Shown here: positions 26,926 to 34,044 of the stretch, piece after piece | How positions within the stretch are numbered: the stretch's first letter is position 1 | Layout: the number at the start of each line of letters is the position of its first letter | Assembly (NCBI GenBank): GCA_937136055.1 | Contig: CAKZOD010000050.1 | Location: forward strand, 1 to 64,000 | DNA from: an uncultured Oceanospirillaceae bacterium | GTDB lineage: Bacteria; Pseudomonadota; Gammaproteobacteria; Pseudomonadales; Balneatricaceae | Reading direction: 5' to 3' | Length of the DNA: 64,000 bases | Made by a program: the position numbers and the translations under genes | The notes under the pieces: generated by a model | Seen by the model: the letters and a program-made list of their open reading frames with translations, nothing else | The model's database searches: none | What the model was told of the DNA's origin: nothing

Positions 26926-27172
26926 AATTAAATTTCCATTGAAAATGCAGTGCTCAATATAATGCCCGTCATCTTTAATATGAGGGTATTAATACCGCTG
27001 TGCTAAATATAGAGCACTTACAGTATAGAGTTGATAGAGATCCATAGCGGGGCTTGGAGATTTATTATCCACGCAAAAATACCCCGCATCCTCTATCGCG
27101 AAACGAGTGGCTATGTACGCCATTATCCAAAAAACTCTAAGTCTTCAAAGCGCTTAAATAAGTGCTCAAACT
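26926..27172. other. Gene-free spacer left of repeat copy B
   Basis: About 250 bases between the PepSY gene and repeat copy B. No ORF, terminator or strong structure was recognised. It should contain the promoter of the PepSY gene, read leftward. The gap continues through copy B to 27617. Confidence 0.4.
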
Positions 27173-27515
27173 AAGGAAACAGTGAATAAGTCCCTAGATG
27201 TTCCCTGTGGATAACTAAGAGGCCAGTACCCAAAGGGCATGCTAATCCGCGAAAGAAGGCGCAGTGAATGGCGAGTCCTTTACAAGCTTTCTGACAAAGC
27301 AAACCCAGATGAAACAAGGTTTCATCTCTGATGGCCTCTTAGCTTTCTTTGAATAAGTAAGACCCTACGGGGCATGCAGGATATTCCGTGCTCATCGTTA
27401 ATGCATTTCGCCGGGCAACCAGCCCGCCTGTATGCATTGCCTTAATCACGAAAAATCCTGCATGCCAGTACCCGGGGGCATAAAGGGCGTCTAGGACTTG
27501 TTCACTGTTTCCCTA
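27173..27515. repeat. Palindromic repeat element, long copy B
   Basis: Outer arms ACTAAGGAAACAGTGAATAA and its complement-like end TTGTTCACTGTTTCCCTAAG differ from copy A but still pair with each other. Internal helices again pair with compensating changes: CTAAGAGGCCA / TGGCCTCTTAG, GGCATGCAGGAT / ATCCTGCATGCC, AATGCAT / ATGCATT, GGGC / GCCC. An additional hairpin GATGAAAC / GTTTCATC is inserted. It contains no gene and lies between the PepSY gene and the DUF2946-like gene. Confidence 0.85.
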
Positions 27516-27617
27516 AGCTCGTAAAGTAAGGCTTGTAAAATAAGACACACGAAATTTTGTGTGTATGTCCACAAGCAAAGATCTTAATGTTTAAAAGATA
27601 ATTAAAAAGAGAGTTGT

Positions 27618-27965
27618 TTATACGTTTAAAGGAGGGGCTCTAGTGCGGTGCTGGTTAAAGATACTCGATGGAACAATGACACTGTTATAACTAACACTTA
27701 CCTGTTGCGGTAAAGCATAGGTTAAATGGTCACTGTTGAAATGATGAGCAATCGATTGCCCGCTACACGGACAGTCAACACTCGTATGGCTAGCGGAGTT
27801 GCCGAGTTGGACAACTTTTACCCCTAACTGTGTACACAGTGTGACTCTTTGGTCTGCAGATATACTGTTTTGAGCTTGGTTTAATATCGGAATATAAAAC
27901 AAGAATACCCAACACAGCAAACTGACACACTGCATTACAGGATTGTTTTTTATTGAGAAATTCAC
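27618..27965 (-). CDS. DUF2946-like small secreted protein
   Basis: 115 residues. A hydrophobic N-terminal signal or anchor (about 10-30) is followed by the DUF2946-like VTLCTQLGVKVVQLG and a DCPCSGQSIAHH segment. Cys and His residues there could bind a metal such as copper. Proteins of this type accompany PepSY and copper or iron uptake genes; here the PepSY gene lies downstream on the same strand, separated by the repeat element. The match is partial. Confidence 0.6.
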   Translation of the reverse strand: MNFSIKNNPVMQCVSLLCWVFLFYIPILNQAQNSISADQRVTLCTQLGVKVVQLGNSASHTSVDCPCSGQSIAHHFNSDHLTYALPQQVSVSYNSVIVPSSIFNQHRTRAPPLNV

Positions 27966-28138
27966 AGTATTTACACGGTTAATTAGGACGTTGGCAACCT
28001 TATCATAAACCGAGTGAGATGGAGAAAATAAAAACTGCTTTGTAAGGCTGTCATACTGATAATTGACTTAACGCAATTTTGCCTGAATTGGCAGATGACA
28101 AAATGAGTGACTTATAAAGCGTATAGGGCTCTTTATCG

Positions 28139-28645
28139 TTAACTATTATTAGTGCGCCACAATAAGCCTGCAATAGAGCTATAACCAACACTTTTCTCTA
28201 AAACTTTTCCCTTATTATCAACAACGTAATAACTTGGAAAAGCGTTAACTTTATAATCAATTGCAACTCGGCTATTACCCATTAGAACAGGTACATCTAC
28301 GCCTAAGCCATCAATGAAGTCTTTCACTTCAGAGCGATTAGTGTATTCCAGTGCAACAACGACTGTATTGATATCAGAGGAAACCGTTGAAAGGTTGCCC
28401 ATGCTGAGTTTACAAATACTACACCAAGGCGCAAAGAAGTAGATCAGCGTGGTTTTTTGACTATCCAGTATTGAGTGTGAATCGCCCAGTAAACTCGGTA
28501 AATTGTAGTCGACTACTTGTGTATCATTTTGCAGCATATCCCGTTGCATCCACCAAGTGAGGCCGCTAAAAATAACAATGGCGAGGGCGATATCTTTCCA
28601 GTGACGTAAAGGGTAAGACCCGAGCTTCAAGAATGCTTTTTTCAT
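28139..28645 (-). CDS. Membrane-anchored thioredoxin-like protein
   Basis: 168 residues. An N-terminal membrane helix (about 17-34, IALAIVIFSGLTWWMQ) tethers a periplasmic thioredoxin fold. The redox site is FFAPWCSICKLS (CSIC) and the cis-Pro region is NAFPSYYVVD. It resembles TlpA/ResA/ScsD-type disulfide reductases. It is not adjacent to the ccm cluster. The partner is unknown. Confidence 0.85.
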   Translation of the reverse strand: MKKAFLKLGSYPLRHWKDIALAIVIFSGLTWWMQRDMLQNDTQVVDYNLPSLLGDSHSILDSQKTTLIYFFAPWCSICKLSMGNLSTVSSDINTVVVALEYTNRSEVKDFIDGLGVDVPVLMGNSRVAIDYKVNAFPSYYVVDNKGKVLEKSVGYSSIAGLLWRTNNS

Positions 28646-28891
28646 TATTACTCTTATTAAATGACAGAAATAGAAGGTGGATTAACGCAAAATTTGACTA
28701 CGACATTTTGCATTAGTTTAAGCCAGTTTATCTATTTTGCTTGGTTTTTTTGAGATTATTTAAATTATTTTGAATTAAGCAGTGAAGTTTAGGGGGGCTG
28801 GGGATTGAGAGTATGCACTTAGGTAGCGTCTCAAGCGGTTGTATGCACTATAGGGGCTAGGTATAATCGCTTTTTTCTTTTAGAGTTAGCA

Positions 28892-29356
28892 TTGATGATT
28901 TACTTTGCCATAGCCACAGGCTGCTTATTAATTGTTGTATTGAGTTTATATATCTATCGAACGTTAAATACTCAAAAACAACGCCAACAAGCTCAGCAAG
29001 AAATTCTTGATCAACACCTCAAAGAACATCAAGAGCAGCAAGAGTATGTAAGCAGTAGCATTAATATAATTGTTAAGGCGTTGGCAACAGGCCAAATTGA
29101 AGTAGTTGAAGCGAGCATACGTTTAAAGGTTTTAGTTGATCAATTAAGACCAAATTTAGAAGAAAATAATTTTCCGGTGATGGAAAGCGTGTTTGAAGCG
29201 ACGAAGCATATACCCAAACTCAAAGCTTGGAAAGCGCTAACAAAACAAGAGCGTAAAACCTATACAAAGCTGATCAACGAGCTAGAAGTAAAACATGCAG
29301 ATACTGTTAAAGCAGAAGTAGTGCAGCTCGGTGAATTAATGGCGCAGCGCACGTGA
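28892..29356 (+). CDS. DUF2489 family membrane-anchored protein
   Basis: 154 residues. One N-terminal helix (about 2-22), then a Gln/Glu-rich coiled coil (KQRQQAQQEILDQHLKEHQ), then the DUF2489 domain (SINIIVKALATGQIEVVEAS and SIRLKVLVDQL). The function is unknown. It overlaps the next gene by four bases (GTGA), implying coupling. Confidence 0.82.
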   Translation: MMIYFAIATGCLLIVVLSLYIYRTLNTQKQRQQAQQEILDQHLKEHQEQQEYVSSSINIIVKALATGQIEVVEASIRLKVLVDQLRPNLEENNFPVMESVFEATKHIPKLKAWKALTKQERKTYTKLINELEVKHADTVKAEVVQLGELMAQRT

Positions 29357-29730
29357 TTGAATTTGTCGTTGTTTTTATCGTTACAGCGATAGTGCTTTGC
29401 GGTTTAGCCGTGGCACTCTATTTTGGTAGGCCGCCGATTTACCAAATATCTCGTGAAGATGCCCTTTCGTTAATGAAGGATTTAGTTAAAGGTCAACTAA
29501 CGGAAATTAAATGGCTGGTGTATATCGGGCATGCCATTACGATGGATCCTGAATTAAATGAAATTAGATTGCTCTGCAATGAAATAGAACTAGCAGCAGA
29601 GCAAGGCAAGCAAATAACTTTTGTGACAGGCCCTCAACGTTACGATAAAGTAGGAATTGAGCAGTTAGAGATTGTAATAACGAGATTGGAAAAACTGATT
29701 ACAGATACGCCTATTAGTAAAGAATTCTAG
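29353..29730 (+). CDS. Small membrane-anchored hypothetical protein
   Basis: 125 residues starting at GTG, overlapping the DUF2489 gene. One N-terminal helix (about 4-24) precedes a soluble acidic domain (YQISREDALSLMKDLVKG). No family was recognised. Its layout copies that of DUF2489, so the two may form one complex at the inner membrane (inference). A strong terminator follows. Confidence 0.6.
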   Translation: MIEFVVVFIVTAIVLCGLAVALYFGRPPIYQISREDALSLMKDLVKGQLTEIKWLVYIGHAITMDPELNEIRLLCNEIELAAEQGKQITFVTGPQRYDKVGIEQLEIVITRLEKLITDTPISKEF

Positions 29731-29740
29731 CTTAATCGAT

Positions 29741-29777
29741 AAATAGTGACTTTTAGCAGGTCACTATTTATGTTTTT
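29741..29777. terminator. Terminator, usable from both sides
   Basis: Perfect stem AAATAGTGAC / GTCACTATTT with a nine-base loop, then ATGTTTTT. It ends the DUF2489 unit and lies 10 bases from the stop of the convergent hybrid-kinase gene. Confidence 0.85.
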
Positions 29778-29787
29778 AATAAGCAGA

Positions 29788-31008
29788 TTATATTTCATCA
29801 TTTTCAAGTTCCGCATCAAGAGGGTTGTTCATCACAATCCTTTTTAAGCGTGATAGGCAAACCCAAGTTTCACGTACATCGCCAGATTTAACAGCAGTTT
29901 GCAGAGCTAATGTACTTAACTCAACCTCCGGCAATTCATAAAGGCCTGCTAAGCCAACTAGTTGGTGGGCAGCGCTGCGCATTTCATCGTTATCATTTTT
30001 AGCAAAACTATCATCGAGTAGCGTGAGTAAACGCTCTAGCTCAACTTTTAAAATGCTTTGATCTAAATCGTAATCAGCTATATTTGTACCGCTGGCAGCT
30101 GCTTTGTGCATGTCATTGGCAGTGCCTTGATCTGTATCACAAGAAGGCTTAGGTGCTGTATCATTTTTTGCTGCTGAACTTTGCTGCCGGGCAGCTTTCA
30201 CCTTTTTATTCTTGGTGAGTTCTTTTATACGTTGAATTAATTCCACATCGTTGATCGGCTTTAGCACAATTGCATTACTGCCAGCAGCAGTAATTTTTTG
30301 ATGGTCTTTTTCAATGATATTCGCAGTCAGGGAAATAATAGGTAAGTCACTGTTTTCGCGAATGATACGTGTCGCCTCGAAGCCGTCCATAATTGGCATG
30401 TGGATATCAATAATTGCAATGTCAGGTTGATGCTGATCGATTAATCCTAAGGCTTCTTTACCGTTAGAAGCTATATGAGCTGTGATATTGTGCTTTTCGA
30501 GTATCTTGCCGATCAGTATCTGGTTAAAGAAATTGTCCTCGGCGATAACCGCACAAATATCTTTAGGGAATGTGTGCGTGTGATTAGTCAGTGTTTGTGT
30601 GGTGGTTGACTGATCATCACTTGGGATAATAGATTCAGGGCGAATGGGTTTGTTGATGACGGACACTTGCTTTGGAAGAGCCGGTAGCGGGTGTCCGTTT
30701 GGTAAGGCGAGCGTCACTATAGTGTGGAAATCGCTAATTTGTTCAGCCACTTTTTGAATCAATTGGTTTTTATAATCCGTAGCACTGACACCAATAATCA
30801 AATGCTTATAACTAGGCATTAACTTGATGAATTCATCGACATTAGAGAGTGAGCGATAGCGGTATTTCTTACGCTCTAATAACAGGCAGAACGAGCGGCG
30901 TGTGTGCTGGTTTTCATCGTATACCAATACCGGCTGAGTATCAGAGATAGGATTGGGCTTACCGGTATCGAGCTCTGTGTTACTCAGGGCAGGGATCTGT
31001 AGTGTCAT
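29788..31008 (-). CDS. Receiver and Hpt part of a GacS/BarA-type hybrid kinase, split off by a frameshift
   Basis: 406 residues. It has a degenerate first receiver (about 25-120), a second receiver with phospho-acceptor in DIAIIDIHMPIMDG and Lys in VLKPIND (about 150-265), and an Hpt domain with the His in SAAHQLVGLAGLY (about 345). This receiver-receiver-Hpt order is that of BarA/GacS after the kinase core. The ORF starts at an ATG without a ribosome site. Its frame continues upstream into the kinase ORF as LMGGKLEIYSKQGRGTNMTLQ once one base is removed near 31051. It is thus most likely the C-terminal half of one protein. Confidence 0.85.
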   Translation of the reverse strand: MTLQIPALSNTELDTGKPNPISDTQPVLVYDENQHTRRSFCLLLERKKYRYRSLSNVDEFIKLMPSYKHLIIGVSATDYKNQLIQKVAEQISDFHTIVTLALPNGHPLPALPKQVSVINKPIRPESIIPSDDQSTTTQTLTNHTHTFPKDICAVIAEDNFFNQILIGKILEKHNITAHIASNGKEALGLIDQHQPDIAIIDIHMPIMDGFEATRIIRENSDLPIISLTANIIEKDHQKITAAGSNAIVLKPINDVELIQRIKELTKNKKVKAARQQSSAAKNDTAPKPSCDTDQGTANDMHKAAASGTNIADYDLDQSILKVELERLLTLLDDSFAKNDNDEMRSAAHQLVGLAGLYELPEVELSTLALQTAVKSGDVRETWVCLSRLKRIVMNNPLDAELENDEI

Positions 31009-31009
31009 G

Positions 31010-32533
31010 TTAGTACCACGACCTTGCTTTGAGTATATCTCGAGTTTCCCGCCCCATCAGTTTAGTTAACGCTTTTGCAATTACCAAACCTAGCCCAGAG
31101 CCACCAAAGCGGCGCGTGATAGAAGTATCTGCTTGCACAAACGCTTTAAACAATTTGTTGAGCTGTTGCTCTGAGATGCCAATTCCGGTATCGGTTACAC
31201 TGATAATAATGAGTGATTGGTGGCTGCTGATGTGCTGAATATCAAGACTAATAGCAACAGAGCCCTTATCGGTAAATTTGATAGCGTTAGAAACAAGGTT
31301 AGAGAAAACTTGCTTAAAGCGCGTCGGATCGCCTTTGATTTCATAAGAGCGTCCGTTGCTGCTCACGAGTGATAACTCTAGCCCCTTAGAGTGAGCCATT
31401 GGTGCTTGCATCTCAAGAATATCAAGCATGGCTGTTTCAAGGTTGTAATCTATACGCTCTAAAGTGATAGCATTTTTCTGAAGCTTTGAGTAATCCAAAA
31501 TATCATCGACAATCGATAGCAATAATTGTGATGTATGGTTGATGATACGAATAGGCTCTACTTGTTCTTCAGTAATATTAGTTTCTTGCAATATTTTTGA
31601 AAAGCCCAAAACTGATGTTAATGGTGTGCGTAACTCATGGCTCATACGCGCAAGAAACTGATCTTTTGCTTGGTTAGCTTCAATGGCTTTTTCGCGGGTC
31701 GATTCAAGTGTTTCGTTTTGTTGCTCCAGGTGATGCATTGCTGATTGTAAGCGGCGAGTTGCACTGTCTACGCGGGTTTCCATATCGGTGTTAGAAACTT
31801 TAATTCGCAAGGCCATGCGGTTTATCCCGCTGGCCAGCGCATGTAATTTCCCAGCATGTGATTCACGTGCACGGGCATCAAAATTACCTTTTTGAAAAGC
31901 CTCAACAACCGATGTGATTTCTGAAATAGGGATCATTATTTGTTTGGTTAATCGTTTAGCAAACCAAAAGGCAAACATTAATATGGCGGCGATTATGGCG
32001 ATAACACTGAGAATGATATTTTGATTGCGAAGCTTAGCAGGCTCTTCTGACAGTAACACAACGACCCAACCGACTATTTCTGTTGAATTCAACGTTTGGC
32101 TGGGTGGGGCATAAAGGGAAGTCAGTGGGGTGCTGGTGGAGATAGGTTGAACAAAATACCAATGTTGCTCGCTGTTATAAACAGAAGGTGCAGTTAGCTG
32201 TAGGTTAAGTGGGAAATCAGCATTGCGGTTAAGCACTTGATAGCGGCTATTGAGGAAGATAATGTCTTCTACGTCATCAAGTTCTAGTGGCGCTTCACTC
32301 AGGGCAGATAAGCGTTCAAATTTTTCATCTAAAAAGGCGTTTTTAGCCTCAGCTGAGAGAATTTTGGCGATGGTGTTGCCCTGTATCATCAGCATCTTTT
32401 TACTGTCTGATGTTTGTGTCCAAATAAAATAGATAGTCAATACAATTGAAAGCATCACCAGAGGAACGAGGGTGACCACCATTATTTGGCGATTTAAGCC
32501 GGAACTTGAATTATCCAGTATATTCAACAGCAC
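31010..32533 (-). CDS. Kinase part of a GacS/BarA-type hybrid histidine kinase, truncated by a frameshift
   Basis: 507 residues as read. Two membrane helices (about 17-37 and 175-195) bound a short periplasmic sensor. HAMP (about 195-250), the phosphorylation site MSHELRTPLTSVLG, an ATPase domain with the N-box SNAIKF, and GSGLGLVIAKALTKLMG follow. After LMG the frame runs into an unrelated tail (RETRDILKARSWY). Dropping one base in GGGGCGGG restores the family sequence into the downstream ORF. The intact protein would be about 910 residues. GacS/BarA kinases control CsrA-antagonising small RNAs through GacA/UvrY. The exact start (GTG at 32533 or TTG six bases on) is uncertain. Confidence 0.85.
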   Translation of the reverse strand: MLLNILDNSSSGLNRQIMVVTLVPLVMLSIVLTIYFIWTQTSDSKKMLMIQGNTIAKILSAEAKNAFLDEKFERLSALSEAPLELDDVEDIIFLNSRYQVLNRNADFPLNLQLTAPSVYNSEQHWYFVQPISTSTPLTSLYAPPSQTLNSTEIVGWVVVLLSEEPAKLRNQNIILSVIAIIAAILMFAFWFAKRLTKQIMIPISEITSVVEAFQKGNFDARARESHAGKLHALASGINRMALRIKVSNTDMETRVDSATRRLQSAMHHLEQQNETLESTREKAIEANQAKDQFLARMSHELRTPLTSVLGFSKILQETNITEEQVEPIRIINHTSQLLLSIVDDILDYSKLQKNAITLERIDYNLETAMLDILEMQAPMAHSKGLELSLVSSNGRSYEIKGDPTRFKQVFSNLVSNAIKFTDKGSVAISLDIQHISSHQSLIIISVTDTGIGISEQQLNKLFKAFVQADTSITRRFGGSGLGLVIAKALTKLMGRETRDILKARSWY

Positions 32534-32867
32534 TTCCTCAGATCGAGCGTTAATGGCTTTGTTTCAAAGCGCTCTTCAATCATATCAATGTTAAAAAATT
32601 ATTATCATATAGATAATAGTAAATGCTAATAGATAAACCAATAATATAGAAGGGAGTTTTTCAATTGTGGGAAAGATAATGGGGTAGAAAACGAGGTGGA
32701 GAGTAAGATGAAACTGGTATCACAAGCGATTAGAACTGCTAAAATTTTTACTTAATAGCTATTTTTAAAGAGTGTTATTTGAAACGGTAGGTACAGGTTA
32801 GCGCTAAATGAGTACATTGCGTAATATCACTGAAATGAAAAAGGAAGGGAAAGCGGTAGATCAATAT

Positions 32868-32907
32868 CATTAGATAGCGAATATAAAGCATTTATCACTA
32901 TCTAATG
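32868..32907. repeat. 10-bp inverted repeat in a gene-free gap
   Basis: CATTAGATAG / CTATCTAATG with a 20-base loop lies just beyond the fdsD stop (minus strand), a possible weak terminator without a T-run. The rest of the gap 32534-32934 holds no recognisable gene; it should contain the promoter of the hybrid kinase. Confidence 0.6.
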
Positions 32908-32934
32908 TTGTGAAACTGCAATCACTGTCGCAGC

Positions 32935-33144
32935 CTAAAGCATACCAACAGCAAGTTTCGCAGTGTCTGATAAATCGCTGCCGTCAGTTTTTAAATATTC
33001 GATGATATCTTCTTTCATCGAGCGAGCCCAAAATTTCTTCATATGCACACTCGTTGCAGCTGCTGCTTTTTCAGGGCCGCCGTGTTGATTGTTTTCAACA
33101 ATCTGGTTAACCATGTGAATGAGTTGTTCCTTCGAGTTTCTCAT
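32935..33144 (-). CDS. fdsD: Formate dehydrogenase delta subunit
   Basis: 69 residues, the usual size for FdsD. The pattern LIHMVNQIVENN, then HMKKFWARSMKEDIIEYL, matches the small subunit of soluble NAD-dependent molybdenum formate dehydrogenases, thought to help assembly or stability. It is the last gene of the fds cluster, 72 bases after fdhD. Confidence 0.9.
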   Translation of the reverse strand: MRNSKEQLIHMVNQIVENNQHGGPEKAAAATSVHMKKFWARSMKEDIIEYLKTDGSDLSDTAKLAVGML

Positions 33145-33216
33145 AAGCTTGATTTCTCTATGTCTGTGTTTTTATAAAGGCGCATTGTTATCCTTGTATG
33201 CAGGAGCGCATTTATA

Positions 33217-34032
33217 TTAGCTTTGCGAGCTATGGTATATGTTGTGTTTACCGTTACGCGCAAAACCGATTAAATTTATATTGAGTTGCTTCGCCTGCTC
33301 TATTGCCAGTGATGTTGGGGCGGATACAGCCACTAAATTAGCACATTGTAAGAAGCTGGCTTTATGCACCATTTCATAACTTGCTCTACTTGAAATAAGT
33401 GCAAACCCTTGTGTCTCATCAATTTCTTGTGCTCTCATTGCGCCAATGAGTTTATCAAAAGCATTGTGCCTTCCCACATCTTCTCGCAATAAAACCTTGT
33501 TACCTTGCCAATCACACCAAGCAGCGGCATGACAGGCACCCGTAAAGTGCTGAATACGCTGCCATGAGTTTATGGCGTCCACCGCAGCATGAATCGCTAC
33601 AGGATCCGGTAGTGCAGCGGGTGTTACTGATTTACCACTACGCAATGCAGCATTGAGCGATTCAACACCGCATAAACCGCAGCCTGTATTGCCGACCAAA
33701 CTGCGACGATAGCTCTTCAGAGCTTGCATTTTCTCGCTGCTGATTTGGAGATCAATTTGAAAGCCGTTGTGCTCTTGTGTGATCTGCAAGTCATAAATTT
33801 GCGAGGACGAATCAACAATACCTTCTGTTAGGCTAAAACCCAGTGCGAAATCTTCCAAATCGCACGGGGTAGCCATCATCACTGCTTGGCTGATACCGTT
33901 ATAGACGAAGGCAACAGGTACTTCTTCAACAACAAAGTCTTCGAAAGACTGAAACTGTTGTCTGCGCCATTGCACGGTATCTTTTTGAGTATACCCTGTG
34001 CGCGATTGCTCACAGGGGGCGTTTTCAGTCAT
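33217..34032 (-). CDS. fdhD: FdhD/FdsC sulfurtransferase for formate dehydrogenase
   Basis: 271 residues from the ATG at 34032; the track uses a TTG at 34044. The GNTGCGLCGVESL motif has the two Cys that relay sulfur from IscS to the molybdenum cofactor. Other FdhD blocks are FALGFSLTEGIV and DVGRHNAFDKLIGA. The sulfurated cofactor is essential for FdsA activity. It occupies the fdsC position of an fdsGBACD operon and starts right after the fdsA stop. Confidence 0.93.
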   Translation of the reverse strand: MTENAPCEQSRTGYTQKDTVQWRRQQFQSFEDFVVEEVPVAFVYNGISQAVMMATPCDLEDFALGFSLTEGIVDSSSQIYDLQITQEHNGFQIDLQISSEKMQALKSYRRSLVGNTGCGLCGVESLNAALRSGKSVTPAALPDPVAIHAAVDAINSWQRIQHFTGACHAAAWCDWQGNKVLLREDVGRHNAFDKLIGAMRAQEIDETQGFALISSRASYEMVHKASFLQCANLVAVSAPTSLAIEQAKQLNINLIGFARNGKHNIYHSSQS

Positions 34033-34044
34033 TAAACAATCCAA

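Noticed and set aside
29788-31008. Independent response regulator gene
   Set aside because: No ribosome site before the ATG, and the frame continues upstream into kinase family sequence, so a frameshifted single gene is the better reading.
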